The translations under genes were made by a program, and so were the position numbers. A model generated the notes under the pieces. That model saw nothing but the letters and a program-made list of their open reading frames with translations, did no database searches and was not told where the DNA came from. A DNA stretch of 62,837 bases from Thiotrichales bacterium. Its GTDB lineage: Bacteria; Pseudomonadota; Gammaproteobacteria; Beggiatoales; Beggiatoaceae. The stretch is taken from assembly GCA_016744475.1 (NCBI GenBank), contig JADGEH010000017.1, positions 1-62,837 on the forward strand, given 5' to 3'. Shown here piece by piece: positions 16,468 to 26,137 of the stretch; the stretch's first letter is position 1, and each line of letters begins with the position of its first letter.

Positions 16468-19428
16468 TTAAGTGTTGGTTGTATTGATGATGAGTTGTTC
16501 CCACCAATACCATACTTGAGCTTGATTTTCAACCAGCTGTGTTTTATTCACTTGGCCTTTTTTATTTTGTAAGGCTAAGCGATGTACTTCAGTACGATAC
16601 ACTCGATATGCAGCCCCCAGTTGTTCACAGGCTTCATGAGGAAATAGTTGATTATCAGCAAAGCGTTTCAGCATAGGTAACATGCCTGTAGTCTCCAATA
16701 ATGAAGGGTGGCTATGTGCCCAACGTAATACACCAAATTGTACTATGAATTCAATATCAGCAATGCCGCCTTGGCCTTGTTTCAAATCAAATTGTTCGGC
16801 ATTGCTTTTGTCTAAATTATCCCGCATTTTTTGGCGCATTTTAATCACTTCAGCTCGCAAGGGTTCAATTTCACGCACCTGACTTAATATCTCGCGGCGA
16901 ATCTGTTCAAAGGCGGCCATGCAAGTGGGATCGCCTGCAATGGCTCTGGCGCGAACTAAGGCTTGATGTTCCCATGTCCAGGCTTCAGTGAGTTGGTAAT
17001 CTTTAAAGGCTTCGAGACTGCTGACTAATAAGCCAGACATCCCGCCAGGGCGCAAGCGAGGGTCTACTTCGTATAACACACCTGCTGCGGTGGCTGTGCT
17101 CAAAACATGCGTGATACGCGAGACCATACGCGAGAAAAACACGTTATTGTCTATTTGTTTAGGGCCTTCGGTGATTTGCGCAGCACCACGGCTATTGTGT
17201 AAGAACACTAAGTCGAGGTCAGAAGTATGGCTCATTTCAATGCCGCCCGCTTTGCCATAACCGACAACGCAAAAGCCAGCTTGACGTTGGCTGTCAGCAT
17301 CATCAGGTACTTCACGACAAAACGGTGCACCATATTTTTCTTGGAGTGAGTAAGTCACAACGCTCATGGCTTGGCGTAACAGACTGTCAGCAATGGCGGT
17401 GAGGTAATCGCTGGACACTTCCACACACAATTTACCGCGTAATTCACCGATAGCCACATGCAACACTTGAGCGCGTTTGAAATGCCGTAAAGTATCCATT
17501 TGCATTTCTAAATCATCTTCAGGCACATGGGCTAATTGGGCGCGAACAGCGCTATCAATCGCTTGCGCATCCAACATGTCGTATAGCCGACGCTGATCTA
17601 ATAATTCATCTAATAACAAAGGGTAACGGATGATTTGTTCAGCAATCCAGGCACTGTTTGCACAAATGCTCAATAACTCATCCAGGGCTTGAGGATGTTC
17701 CATGAGCAGGGATAAATACACGCTGCGTTTAGCCACCGATTCAATTAATTGCAAACTCCGATGCAGAGCCAATGCTTGATGTTCAGGCACTTGTTTAGCG
17801 GCTAATAACAAACGCGGCATGAGCGCGTCTAGACGTTCTTGAGCTTGGCGTGAGCGCTGGCGTAAAGCTGACGAGGCGTGTAAATGACATAAATCTTGCC
17901 AGATTTTATTTTCTTCATCAAAGCCTACGGTACGCAAAATATTTAAGGCTTGTTCATCATCGCGTTCATCATCATGCAGCACTTCCATCCATAACTGTTG
18001 CAAGTGTACTAAAAGCTCATCATCGTCATTAGAGAGTGCTTCTTTGGCAGCACGGGTGTCTTTGTTATCCCCTGCCACTACAGCGGAAAAATGCTGTTGT
18101 ACCACCGCTCGGTGTGCATCCAATTGTGTTGTAAAGGCCGCCCAGCTATCAAAACCCATAGCATAAAATAAACGTGTTCGGTTGATGTCGTCATCCGGCA
18201 ATAATTGCGTTTGGCGATCATCAATAGATTGAATTCGGTGTTCTGTATCTCGCAGAAAACAATATGCCTCGCGCAATTCATTCACGGCCTGTTCAGGCAA
18301 CAAATCATAGTCACTAATGCGCTGCAAGGTATCTAACAAATGCTTAGTTTGTAAAGCGGGTTGTCGTCCACCACGCAGTAATTGAATGGCTTGACAAATG
18401 AACTCAATTTCTCGAATACCACCCTGTCCAAGTTTGATATTGTGTTCATTGCCTTTCCTTAAAATTTCTTGATCAATTTGCGCTTTGAGATCACGTAAAG
18501 AAGCAAAAGCACTGAAATCTAAATAACGACGAAAAACAAAAGGACGTAATAGCTCATTTAATTCTTGTTGTTTTGTTTCTGTGCCCGTAATGACACGCGC
18601 TTTAATACAAGCATAGCGCTCCCATTCACGGGCATGAGCCTGGTAATAATCTTCTAAAGCATCGAATTGAATCGCTAAAGGGCCGCTGTCGCCAAATGGG
18701 CGTAGGCGCATATCAACACGAAATACAAAACCTTCACCCGTGATGCTATTGAGTAGATGGATGACTTTTTGTCCCAGGCGCATGAAATATTCTTGATTAT
18801 CAACGCTTTTTCGCCCACCTTGCGTGTTGCCATTGTCGGGATAAACAAAAATCAAGTCGATATCCGAGGAAAAATTTAGTTCTCGTCCCCCCAGTTTTCC
18901 CATGCCTAGCACTAACAAAGGTTGCTCTTCGCCGTCGGCATTGTAGGGCAGGCCAAAACGTGCCGATAAAGCATCGCGTTGGCGCTCAACTGCTTCTTGA
19001 ATCGCTGCATCGGCTAATTGTGATAAATCACGCAAGGATTCGGATAAAGTAGACCATCCGGCTAAATCACGCCAAGCAATACGCACCATTTCTCGTTGAC
19101 GAAACAAGCGTAGCTCACGCATTAATTCATCTTCGGTGACTTCATGAGGAATGCGACTTAATAGCTGTTTGAAGTCATTTTCATCGGTATATTCACGCAA
19201 TAAATCACCCGATTCGAGTAGACTGATTAAAAGCTCTGGATGCTGCGTGCATTGTTTACCAATAAACGGACTGCAAGCCCATACTCGTGGCAGGCTTTGC
19301 CACACCTTTGTATGCTTGTGTAATAACGGCACTTCATCAGCAGCACGCTGTTGGAAATGATGCCAATGGGCTTGGAGTTCTTCTTGAAGGAGGAGAGGAA
19401 TGGAATCAGTTGAAAGCAAACGAGTCAT
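16468..19428 (-). CDS. glnE: Bifunctional glutamine synthetase adenylyltransferase/deadenylase
   Basis: The 986-residue enzyme reversibly adenylylates glutamine synthetase in response to PII state. It contains two nucleotidyltransferase domains. The N-terminal one, GMGKLGGRELNFSSDIDLIF (about 176-195), has the deadenylase motif GGREL-SDIDL. The C-terminal one, GYGKAGGIEMSHTSDLDLVF (about 724-743), has GGxEM-SDLDL. Both retain paired aspartates. The second GQGGIADIEFIVQF box appears near 890. Full length. The start at 19428 gives MTRLLSTDSI. It runs alone between repeat-bearing gaps. Confidence 0.97.
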   Translation of the reverse strand: MTRLLSTDSIPLLLQEELQAHWHHFQQRAADEVPLLHKHTKVWQSLPRVWACSPFIGKQCTQHPELLISLLESGDLLREYTDENDFKQLLSRIPHEVTEDELMRELRLFRQREMVRIAWRDLAGWSTLSESLRDLSQLADAAIQEAVERQRDALSARFGLPYNADGEEQPLLVLGMGKLGGRELNFSSDIDLIFVYPDNGNTQGGRKSVDNQEYFMRLGQKVIHLLNSITGEGFVFRVDMRLRPFGDSGPLAIQFDALEDYYQAHAREWERYACIKARVITGTETKQQELNELLRPFVFRRYLDFSAFASLRDLKAQIDQEILRKGNEHNIKLGQGGIREIEFICQAIQLLRGGRQPALQTKHLLDTLQRISDYDLLPEQAVNELREAYCFLRDTEHRIQSIDDRQTQLLPDDDINRTRLFYAMGFDSWAAFTTQLDAHRAVVQQHFSAVVAGDNKDTRAAKEALSNDDDELLVHLQQLWMEVLHDDERDDEQALNILRTVGFDEENKIWQDLCHLHASSALRQRSRQAQERLDALMPRLLLAAKQVPEHQALALHRSLQLIESVAKRSVYLSLLMEHPQALDELLSICANSAWIAEQIIRYPLLLDELLDQRRLYDMLDAQAIDSAVRAQLAHVPEDDLEMQMDTLRHFKRAQVLHVAIGELRGKLCVEVSSDYLTAIADSLLRQAMSVVTYSLQEKYGAPFCREVPDDADSQRQAGFCVVGYGKAGGIEMSHTSDLDLVFLHNSRGAAQITEGPKQIDNNVFFSRMVSRITHVLSTATAAGVLYEVDPRLRPGGMSGLLVSSLEAFKDYQLTEAWTWEHQALVRARAIAGDPTCMAAFEQIRREILSQVREIEPLRAEVIKMRQKMRDNLDKSNAEQFDLKQGQGGIADIEFIVQFGVLRWAHSHPSLLETTGMLPMLKRFADNQLFPHEACEQLGAAYRVYRTEVHRLALQNKKGQVNKTQLVENQAQVWYWWEQLIINTTNT

Positions 19429-19516
19429 GGTAGGCCATTATCATTTTTTATGAGAAAAAACTTGAATAGATAGGATGTGTTTTGTTATTAAACGCATCCT
19501 ACAATGTTTGCTAAAG

Positions 19517-19647
19517 ACTGGCTGCAAAGGCGTGGGTTTTGGACTGATTGTCCGTTTGTTCTTAACAAATAGAGTGACTCAAGAAACCGACAAAACACTC
19601 CTAAAACGACACCTTTTCGCTACGATGCCCACGCTTTGCTAGCCGTC
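19517..19647. repeat. Degenerate family A MITE copy
   Basis: The interior GGCTGCAAAGGCGTGGGTTTT...CTCAACAAATAG (diverged)...CACCTTTTCGCTACGATG matches complete family A elements, and the right end GCTAGCCGTCTAATA is a decayed CAACAAGTCTA. It fills the gap between glnE and ssb. Confidence 0.6.
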
Positions 19648-19675
19648 TAATAAAATCAATGTGGATGATTGTGGC

Positions 19676-20194
19676 TTAAAACGGAATATCGTCATCAAAA
19701 TCTGCGGCAGGTGGTCGGTTAGCTGGTGCAGACGATTGAGGCGAGGGTGCTTGTGCAGGCGCAGAACTGGGGGCTGGATTGGGAGCAGAATGCTGGGGTT
19801 GAGACTGAGGCGCATGTTGGGCGGGGGCACCACCTCCGGCATAAGCAGCACCGCCTTCGTCACGTCCACCTAACATTTGCATTTCTTGGGCAACAATTTC
19901 TGTTGTCCAGCGATCATGACCATTTTGATCTTGCCACTTGCGGGTTTGTAAACGGCCTTCCACATAGACTGGCCGACCTTTGCGCAAATATTCTCCGACA
20001 ATTTCGGCTAAGCGATTAAAAAATACGACACGGTGCCATTCTGTGCGCTCTTGGCGCTCACCGGATTGTTTATCTTGCCAACTGTCGGTGGTGGCTAAGC
20101 TCACCGTCGCTATCGCTGAACCCGACGCACTGTAACGCACTTCAGGATCAGCGCCCAAATTGCCAATTAAAATAACTTTGTTTACGCCTCTCAT
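19676..20194 (-). CDS. ssb: Single-stranded DNA-binding protein
   Basis: The 172-residue protein binds ssDNA as a tetramer during replication, repair and recombination. The N-terminal OB fold (about 3-110) starts [20 protein letters not shown] and contains [21 protein letters not shown] Gly/Ala/Pro/Gln-rich tail follows. The C-terminal tip is ADFDDDIPF, the acidic peptide that recruits partner proteins. It lies 45 bases downstream of lolD, perhaps co-transcribed. Confidence 0.97.
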   Translation of the reverse strand: MRGVNKVILIGNLGADPEVRYSASGSAIATVSLATTDSWQDKQSGERQERTEWHRVVFFNRLAEIVGEYLRKGRPVYVEGRLQTRKWQDQNGHDRWTTEIVAQEMQMLGGRDEGGAAYAGGGAPAQHAPQSQPQHSAPNPAPSSAPAQAPSPQSSAPANRPPAADFDDDIPF

Positions 20195-20238
20195 GATGTT
20201 CTCCTAAACTTCTACAAAAAACTATAAAAAACACGAGT

Positions 20239-20913
20239 TTATTCTAATACACCCGCATTTAAGTGCAGTACCTTGTCCATGCGAGCAGCCAATGTTTCAT
20301 CATGTGTGACCACCACCAGACTGGTGTTGACCTGCGCATTCAGCTCTAGCATGGTGTCATAGACTTGCAGCGCATTCTTTTGATCTAAATTGCCTGTGGG
20401 TTCATCCGCCAGCACGCATTGTGGTTGCGTCACCAATGCACGCGCCACAGCCGCACGTTGGCGCTCGCCCCCCGATAGCTCGCCCGGTTTGTGTTGCAAA
20501 CGCTGCTTCAGCCCTACGCGAGTAAGCATATCTTCTGCTTTGCGCTCAGCTTCTGAGGCAGTTAAACCACGAATTAACAAAGGCATACACACATTTTCTA
20601 AAGCCGTAAATTCTGACAGCAAATGATGAAATTGATAAATAAAACCTAAAGTTTGATTGCGCCATTGACCACGTTTGGCGGGTTTCATAGCATGGATATT
20701 TTGCCCTGCAATATCCACAGAACCACTAGAAGGTTCATCCAAGCCACCAAGCAAATGCAACAAGGTGCTTTTGCCTGAACCAGAACTGCCTACAATAGCG
20801 ATCCGTTCGCCTTTTGCGACTTGTAAATTAACTCCATGCAGCACTTCAACTTGTAGCTTTGCATCAGTAAAACTTTTGCACAGATCGTGTGCTTGTAAAA
20901 CCCATTCTGTCAT
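20239..20913 (-). CDS. lolD: Lipoprotein-releasing ABC transporter ATPase LolD
   Basis: This 224-residue ABC ATPase powers release of outer-membrane lipoproteins to LolA with the LolCE permease. Walker A is GSSGSGKST (about 43-51), the signature is [15 protein letters not shown] (about 144-158) and Walker B is [13 protein letters not shown] (about 163-175). The family features LLGGLDxPSSG and FIYQFHHLL (the LolD-type Q-loop) are present. Its ATG overlaps the tatC stop (TAATG), so translation is coupled. No lolC or lolE lies in the window, so the partner is elsewhere; other MacB/LolD-like ATPases are a less likely alternative. Confidence 0.9.
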   Translation of the reverse strand: MTEWVLQAHDLCKSFTDAKLQVEVLHGVNLQVAKGERIAIVGSSGSGKSTLLHLLGGLDEPSSGSVDIAGQNIHAMKPAKRGQWRNQTLGFIYQFHHLLSEFTALENVCMPLLIRGLTASEAERKAEDMLTRVGLKQRLQHKPGELSGGERQRAAVARALVTQPQCVLADEPTGNLDQKNALQVYDTMLELNAQVNTSLVVVTHDETLAARMDKVLHLNAGVLE

Positions 20914-21848
20914 TAGGATGTCTTTGGCGGAGGCTGAGGTTTATCCGCAGAATCAGGCATGTCATCATCATCTTCAAGTGCTAACACATCATCCATTTCT
21001 TTTTCACTTAAAGGTTGATAATCACTCGCAAAACCTTCGTGCAATGGCGCACCTTCTTGTTTTGGTTGAGTCTCCTGTTCTTCCTTTTCTTCATGCTCTG
21101 CTTTGCGTTTGAGCATTAAACGTCCCATCCATAAACCTAATTCAAATAACAACCACATGGGAATCGCTAAAAAGACTTGAGAGACCATATCAGGCGGTGT
21201 CATCAACATGGCGATAACAAATGAAGCGACAATAATATAAGCTCGTTTTTCAGCTAAAGCATCAGGGCTAATGATGCCTGTCCATAGCAATAATACGGTG
21301 AGTACAGGTACTTCAAAGGCAACACCAAAAGCAAAAAACATTTTTAATACAAAATCTAAATACCGACTAATGTCGGTGCTCATTTCTACGCCTTGCGGCA
21401 AAACGGCGACTAAGAATTCAAAAATGATAGGAAAGACAATAAAGTAGGCAAACAACATTCCCATATAAAACAATATCGTTGTCGAAGCTAATAAGGGGAA
21501 TGCCAGTTGTTTTTCATGGTCATATAAGCCGGGAGAAATGAAACCCCAAAGATGATAAAACAAAATAGGCATGGCAATATAAATAGACAGCATAAAGGTC
21601 AATTTTAGCGGTGCTAAGAAAGGCCCTAATACTTCTGTAGCAATCATATTGCTACCTTCTGGCAGGTGTTTCATCAATGGATCAGCCAATAAGGTATACA
21701 AATCATTGGCAAAATAAAACAAGCACAGAAAAATGATCAAAACCGTTAAAACAGCTTTAAGTAAGCGGTCGCGCAGTTCTATCAGATGAGACAAAAAAGG
21801 CATCTGATAATCATCAGGCATTTGTGGGGTTTCAGGAGATGATGGCAT
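20913..21848 (-). CDS. tatC: Twin-arginine translocase subunit TatC
   Basis: The 311-residue six-helix membrane protein recognises twin-arginine signal peptides. The conserved start region [29 protein letters not shown] (first periplasmic loop region) and [19 protein letters not shown] are all present. About 65 residues after the last helix form an unusual acidic, Gln- and Pro-rich tail ([14 protein letters not shown]...[13 protein letters not shown]), longer than in E. coli TatC (258). It follows tatB by 42 bases. Confidence 0.96.
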   Translation of the reverse strand: MPSSPETPQMPDDYQMPFLSHLIELRDRLLKAVLTVLIIFLCLFYFANDLYTLLADPLMKHLPEGSNMIATEVLGPFLAPLKLTFMLSIYIAMPILFYHLWGFISPGLYDHEKQLAFPLLASTTILFYMGMLFAYFIVFPIIFEFLVAVLPQGVEMSTDISRYLDFVLKMFFAFGVAFEVPVLTVLLLWTGIISPDALAEKRAYIIVASFVIAMLMTPPDMVSQVFLAIPMWLLFELGLWMGRLMLKRKAEHEEKEEQETQPKQEGAPLHEGFASDYQPLSEKEMDDVLALEDDDDMPDSADKPQPPPKTS

Positions 21849-21890
21849 ATAAGGAAATATAAGAAACCTGGGGGTTTTAGTTAAAATCTA

Positions 21891-22223
21891 TCAGGTTTGA
21901 TTGGATGTTTTATCACTAATAACGTCATCACTGCTTTGGGGAGACTGCTCCGTTTCTTTAGCAATGTCATTATCCATAGGAATCGTCAAACTGGACTTGG
22001 TGTCTTCTACAATATCGTGTAGGTCATTTTGCTTCATCATATCTTGTAATTCTTGCAAGCGCAGTTCTCGATCAATATCTGATTTTACACTGCTCACATA
22101 AGCACGGGTGCGCCCGACCCAAACACCTAATTGGCGAGCAACACCTGGCAATTTATCAGGCCCTATGACCAATAGGCCAATCACCAAAATGATAATGATT
22201 TCCCAGAATCCAACGTCGAACAT
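21891..22223 (-). CDS. tatB: Twin-arginine translocase subunit TatB
   Basis: The 110-residue protein has one N-terminal membrane helix, MFDVGFWEIIIILVIGLLVIGPDKLP, with the TatB Glu at position 8 and the GPxxLP hinge, then an amphipathic helix (VARQLGVWVGRTRAYVSS). The charged C-terminal region is shorter than in E. coli. It starts two bases after the tatA stop. Confidence 0.93.
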   Translation of the reverse strand: MFDVGFWEIIIILVIGLLVIGPDKLPGVARQLGVWVGRTRAYVSSVKSDIDRELRLQELQDMMKQNDLHDIVEDTKSSLTIPMDNDIAKETEQSPQSSDDVISDKTSNQT

Positions 22224-22225
22224 GC

Positions 22226-22486
22226 TTAGTGGCTACGCTCTTTGCTGTTGACTTGACCTTCAATCACCTGTTCTTTTTCAGCCTGCACTTTTTGCTGTTC
22301 AGGAGGTAATTTTTTATTCTCGTCATGATGTTCTTCTTGTTCACCTTCTCGCACTGAACTGCGGAAATTTTTGATGGCTGAACCGAGATCGCCGCCAATA
22401 TTGCGCAATTTTTTAGTGCCAAATAATAAAATTATAATCACCAAAACAATGAGTAATTGCCAAATGCTAATACCACCAATGCCCAC
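22226..22486 (-). CDS. tatA: Twin-arginine translocase subunit TatA
   Basis: I choose the GTG at 22486 as start, giving the canonical (M)[20 protein letters not shown] opening. AGAGGA lies eight bases upstream, while the longer open frame would add 22 residues with no TatA counterpart. The protein is 86 residues. [21 protein letters not shown] is the classic hinge and amphipathic helix that forms the translocation pore, and the tail is acidic and Gln-rich. hisE, hinT, tatA, tatB and tatC form the usual gammaproteobacterial cluster. Confidence 0.93.
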   Translation of the reverse strand: MGIGGISIWQLLIVLVIIILLFGTKKLRNIGGDLGSAIKNFRSSVREGEQEEHHDENKKLPPEQQKVQAEKEQVIEGQVNSKERSH

Positions 22487-22548
22487 GTTGTTCGTCCTCT
22501 TTAGTTGTCTGAAAAGGGAGAAGTCATGCTCAAAATGAGGCCCGCTTC

Positions 22549-22893
22549 TCAACCAAATCCAGGCAGCTGTTTGCCGCCCAGTAAATGTATATGCAAATGA
22601 AAAATCACCTGACCACCACCGCGCCCAGTATTGATAATAGTGCGAAATCCTTCGCTTAAACCGTGTTCTTTAGCCAGCTTGGGGAGCAGCCGCATGATAT
22701 GCGACATCAGTGTATCATGGCTTTCATCTAAATCATCAAGACTGATGATATGTAGGCGTGGAATGACCAGTAAATGCACTTCAGCTTGTGGATTAATATC
22801 TTTAATGACAATAACTTGTTCGTCAGCATAGACCGGATCAGAGGGGATGGTGCCCGTTATCATTTTACAAAACAGGCAATCGGTATCACTCAT
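22549..22893 (-). CDS. hinT: HIT-family purine nucleoside phosphoramidase
   Basis: This 114-residue protein begins [20 protein letters not shown] choose the ATG at 22893 because GAGGAGTG lies just upstream; an ATG seven codons earlier lacks one. [24 protein letters not shown] and the histidine triad HLHIHLLGG near the C-terminus identify HinT, which hydrolyses phosphoramidates and lysyl-AMP. It lies between hisE and tatA, as in many relatives. Confidence 0.95.
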   Translation of the reverse strand: MSDTDCLFCKMITGTIPSDPVYADEQVIVIKDINPQAEVHLLVIPRLHIISLDDLDESHDTLMSHIMRLLPKLAKEHGLSEGFRTIINTGRGGGQVIFHLHIHLLGGKQLPGFG

Positions 22894-22947
22894 GGAACAC
22901 TCCTCAATATTCAAAAGCCACTTACATTATAGGTGTTATATCTACTA

Positions 22948-23274
22948 TTATGATTCACGACGAGCTTTTTCTTCTAAACCGGATAAACCAAAACGTCGAT
23001 CTAATTCTTGAATCACATCTTGTGGGCTGAGATCATAATAAGACAGCATGATCAAGGTATGAAACCATAAATCAGCCGTTTCATAAATGATTTGTTGTTT
23101 ATCACCATCTTTAGCCGCAATCACTGTTTCTGTGGCTTCTTCACCGATTTTTTTCAGAATTTTATCCAAGCCTTTATGATGAAGATGAGCCACGTAGGAT
23201 TTTTCTGGATCAGCGCTTTTGCGTTCTTCAAGGACACTGGCGAGTTGCTTGAGAAAGTCCTGGTTATTCATCAT
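22948..23274 (-). CDS. hisE: Phosphoribosyl-ATP pyrophosphatase
   Basis: HisE carries out the second step of histidine synthesis, turning PR-ATP into PR-AMP plus PPi. The protein has about 109 residues from [19 protein letters not shown]. The MazG-like motif [18 protein letters not shown], followed by the helix [14 protein letters not shown], is diagnostic. The start ATG at 23274 overlaps the end of the upstream gene (GATGAATAA), implying coupling; the open frame to 23334 lies within that gene and is not used. hisI and the other his genes are not in the window. Confidence 0.94.
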   Translation of the reverse strand: MMNNQDFLKQLASVLEERKSADPEKSYVAHLHHKGLDKILKKIGEEATETVIAAKDGDKQQIIYETADLWFHTLIMLSYYDLSPQDVIQELDRRFGLSGLEEKARRES

Positions 23275-23638
23275 TTTCTGTATTTTCTGTTTCTTTATGG
23301 CAATCACTGGTGGAGCGGATGCTGATAATATCAATCAATCGTCCCCAGCTCCTAAAGCCCATTTGTCTTGGTAAGGTGGAGGCACGTACTTTAACCTCTA
23401 GACCTTCTTGTGCAAAGGCATCATCGAGTGTGACAGGTAAATAATGTTGTCCTGAATCACTTTTAATCCCATAAAACCCACCTTCAAGCTCTACATATAC
23501 CATCGTCCCTGAAAACTGAATCACTTCTTTATCAGTAGAATCAGCTTCCATGGCTTGCACGGGAATGCTGATGAAACTCAAACAGCATAAACAAAAGATT
23601 AAACAACGAGTGTAAAACATAGTCATCATCTTCATCAT
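23264..23638 (-). CDS. Small exported protein of unknown function
   Basis: The 124-residue protein has a signal peptide ([22 protein letters not shown], cleavage near residue 29). A mature part of about 95 residues follows: predicted beta strands ([35 protein letters not shown]), then [10 protein letters not shown] and a polar tail. The alternation looks like a small OB-like barrel, but I do not recognise the family. Several near-start ATGs exist (MMKMMTM), so the exact start is uncertain. It overlaps hisE by 11 bases and may be co-transcribed with it. Confidence 0.6.
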   Translation of the reverse strand: MMKMMTMFYTRCLIFCLCCLSFISIPVQAMEADSTDKEVIQFSGTMVYVELEGGFYGIKSDSGQHYLPVTLDDAFAQEGLEVKVRASTLPRQMGFRSWGRLIDIISIRSTSDCHKETENTENDE

Positions 23639-23655
23639 TCATCCTAAAAAGTTAA

Positions 23656-23809
23656 TAGACTTGTTGCAAGGGGCATTCATCGACTACAAAGGCATGGATT
23701 TTGGCCTGTTTTTCCGCTTTTTCTCAACCAATAACCCGTTATTCGTCTCAAAAAACCGCTTAAAAACCACACCTTTTTGCTACGATGTCTACCCCTCGCA
23801 ACAAGTCTA
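23656..23809. mobile_element. Family A MITE, 154 bp
   Basis: The ends are TAGACTTGTTGCAAGGGG and CCCCTCGCAACAAGTCTA, flanked by GTTAA on the left and GTTAA on the right, a possible 5-bp duplication. The core includes CCGCTTTTTCTCAACCAATA and CGTCTCAAAAAACCGCTTAAAAA. The right end touches the doxX stop codon. Confidence 0.75.
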
Positions 23810-23810
23810 G

Positions 23811-24335
23811 TTAATAAGTCATCGTATTTGGACGTTTTTTAACCCTGCCTAAAATCAAATGATCAAGACTGAGTTTCCCTGCACCTTGAAAGAACAAAGG
23901 CAATAGCATCAATAAATACAGCAAAGGAATTTCAAAGCCATAATTGCCATTTTGCATGGGTTTATGATGATAAGCGATAGTCCATAAGTCTTTTAAGCTA
24001 GACCATGCTGAGGGATCAGGCATATGAGCACTGAGAATAGCCACCACAGTCAGAATGATTAAGGATAATGAAAAAAACCGTGTTGCCAAACCTAATGCTA
24101 AAGCCACTGCACCGATTAATTCGCTCCAAGTCGCAAGTGCCCAACTGATGTCAGTCGGTACCTGACTGAAAGGAAAAGGAAATTTATCGTGAATATGCTC
24201 AAACCAATTACTGCCGGTGTATTTAGTGTAACCCGCTTTCCAAAACTCATAAGCGAGAATGGCACGCAAGCCCAATTGAGGCAAAAAGCTGCTAAACCAG
24301 TTCAGTATATTTAACAAGGTAAAAGCGATCTGCAT
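23811..24335 (-). CDS. DoxX family membrane protein
   Basis: The 174-residue protein has four predicted helices. The DoxX features RAILAYEFWKAGYTKYTGSN near the N-terminus, then ELIGAVALALGLATRFFSL and a later LLYLLMLLPLFFQGAGKLSLD, match the family. DoxX-type proteins are linked to quinone oxidation or redox stress, but most members have no proven activity. The stop codon abuts a MITE. Start 24335; suhB lies 75 bases upstream on the same strand. Confidence 0.85.
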   Translation of the reverse strand: MQIAFTLLNILNWFSSFLPQLGLRAILAYEFWKAGYTKYTGSNWFEHIHDKFPFPFSQVPTDISWALATWSELIGAVALALGLATRFFSLSLIILTVVAILSAHMPDPSAWSSLKDLWTIAYHHKPMQNGNYGFEIPLLYLLMLLPLFFQGAGKLSLDHLILGRVKKRPNTMTY

Positions 24336-24409
24336 ATTTATCTCCTTTGAGTCAGTAGGTTAGGGGCAATACGAATATACAGAGGTTTTTTTGCAGTCGT
24401 GTCATGCCC

Positions 24410-25204
24410 TCAAAGATTAGGCGGAATAATGCCTTGTAATTGCGCACTCAGCAACTTATGAATTTTTAAATTGCCGGCTAATACATGCCCTGAATACATA
24501 TAATCTCGTCCACCATAAATATCGGTCACAATCCCTCCCGCTTCTTGAATCAAGAGCGCACCTGCTGCCATATCCCAAGGACGCAAGTGCAATTCCCAAA
24601 AACCATCTAATCGTCCAGCGGCGACATAGGCTAAATCTAATGCTGCCGAACCACAACGACGTACACCAGAAGTCGTAGGGAACAAAGCACGGAAAGTTTG
24701 TAAATAAATATCCAGATAACGTTCTTCTTTGAAGGGAAAACCGGTGCCTAACAAAGCATTTTGTAATTGATTCACGGCACTGACACGAATGCGACGATTA
24801 TTTAAAAATGCGCCCTGCCCGCGTGTCGCAGTGAATAATTCTTCTGTCATTGGATTGTAAACAACGGCCTGCTCAAGCTTGTCTTTATGTTGTAAAGCAA
24901 TAGAGACAGAAAATTGAGGATGTCCATGCAAAAAATTAGTGGTGCCATCGAGCGGATCAATCACCCATTGAAAGGGTTCCATACCTTCATGTATACCGCT
25001 TTCTTCTGCCAAAATACAATGTTCTGGATAGGCTTTTAATAAGGTGTCAATAATAGCTTGTTCGGCATTGCGATCAATTTCACTGACAAAATCATTCAAG
25101 CCTTTGCTTTCAATAGTGAGTTGGTCGCGTTGCTCATAACCGCGCAGAATGATGCTACCCGCTCGTCGTGCGGCGCGGATAGCAATGTTCAGCATAGGAT
25201 GCAT
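24410..25204 (-). CDS. suhB: Inositol-1-monophosphatase (SuhB)
   Basis: This 264-residue Mg-dependent phosphatase in E. coli also acts as an rRNA antitermination factor. The motifs are EESG (about 68-71), WVIDPLDGTTNFLHGHPQFS (about 80-99) and LRPWDMAAGALLIQEAGG (about 207-224), which hold the metal ligands. Start MHPMLNIAIRAARRAGSIIL. It is the first gene in the direction of doxX. Confidence 0.94.
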   Translation of the reverse strand: MHPMLNIAIRAARRAGSIILRGYEQRDQLTIESKGLNDFVSEIDRNAEQAIIDTLLKAYPEHCILAEESGIHEGMEPFQWVIDPLDGTTNFLHGHPQFSVSIALQHKDKLEQAVVYNPMTEELFTATRGQGAFLNNRRIRVSAVNQLQNALLGTGFPFKEERYLDIYLQTFRALFPTTSGVRRCGSAALDLAYVAAGRLDGFWELHLRPWDMAAGALLIQEAGGIVTDIYGGRDYMYSGHVLAGNLKIHKLLSAQLQGIIPPNL

Positions 25205-25252
25205 GGGTGTCCTTAAAGAGGGGCTTACAAAAACTGATGAACTTAAAATATC

Positions 25253-26044
25253 TTAACGCTTGTCTTTTTCAATCAAAGCATAAGCAGAGTGATTGTGGAT
25301 GGATTCAAAATTTTCTGATTCTACAACATAAGCGGCTACCCGCTCGTCGGCATTTAATCGCGCTGCTACATCACGCACCATATCTTCGACAAATTTAGGA
25401 TTTTTATAGGCGCTTTCCGTCACATATTTTTCATCGGGACGTTTGAGCAAACCAAATAATTCACAAGAAGCTTCTGATTCGGCAATATCAATAATATCTT
25501 CAATCCATATAAACCCATGAGTGAGTGCTGTGATAGTGACATGAGAACGTTGATTATGCGCACCAAAATCAGAGATTTTTTTAGAGCAAGGACACAAGCT
25601 TGTCGCCGGCACCACCACTTTGACCGTAATTTCGGGGGTATCTTCTTTTATTTCACCGATGAAAGTGACGTTATAATCCATTAAACTTTTAACTTTTGAT
25701 ACGGGGGCTTCTTTATTCACAAAATAAAGAAAATTCATTTCAATATGACCAGATTGTGCTTCTAATCGCTGGGTCATTTCTTTGAGCATATTTTTGAACG
25801 AATCCACCGTCATTTCAAATTCATTTTCATTGAGAATTTCAACAAAACGAGACATATGCGTGCCTTTGAAATTATGCGGCAAATTCACATACATATTGAT
25901 ATTAGCGATAGTGTGTTGTTCACGTCCAGCACGGTCTGCAACACGCACGGGATGCTTAATGTCTTTAATTCCCACCTTATTGATGGCGAGATGGCGCGTG
26001 TCCACACTGCTTTGTACATCCGGTATGGCGACGGCTTGATCCAT
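25253..26044 (-). CDS. folE2: GTP cyclohydrolase I, FolE2 type
   Basis: This 263-residue metal-flexible alternative to FolE makes 7,8-dihydroneopterin triphosphate for folate and related pteridines. Diagnostic features are the N-terminal [20 protein letters not shown] region, [20 protein letters not shown] with the metal-binding Cys (about 151-170), and a Glu-rich EDIIDIAE segment. FolE2 is often kept or induced under zinc limitation; I see no clear Zur box upstream. The gap to dxs holds a terminator hairpin. Confidence 0.95.
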   Translation of the reverse strand: MDQAVAIPDVQSSVDTRHLAINKVGIKDIKHPVRVADRAGREQHTIANINMYVNLPHNFKGTHMSRFVEILNENEFEMTVDSFKNMLKEMTQRLEAQSGHIEMNFLYFVNKEAPVSKVKSLMDYNVTFIGEIKEDTPEITVKVVVPATSLCPCSKKISDFGAHNQRSHVTITALTHGFIWIEDIIDIAESEASCELFGLLKRPDEKYVTESAYKNPKFVEDMVRDVAARLNADERVAAYVVESENFESIHNHSAYALIEKDKR

Positions 26045-26067
26045 TATGAAGTCTCCTGAAATACAAT

Positions 26068-26111
26068 ACCCGGCTCAGACAGTTTGCATTGCAAACGCCC
26101 GAAGCCGGGTT
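26068..26111 (-). terminator. Hairpin terminator between dxs and folE2
   Basis: AACCCGGCTTCGGGCGTTTGC pairs with GCAAACTGTCTGAGCCGGGT on the minus strand, directly after the dxs stop. The following sequence is only moderately T-rich, so termination may be partial. Confidence 0.55.
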
Positions 26112-26137
26112 GGAATAAAGTTTATAATTTTACAATT

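Noticed and set aside
22486..22552. ATG start at 22552 for tatA
   Set aside because: It would add 22 residues not found in TatA; the GTG at 22486 has AGAGGA at proper spacing.
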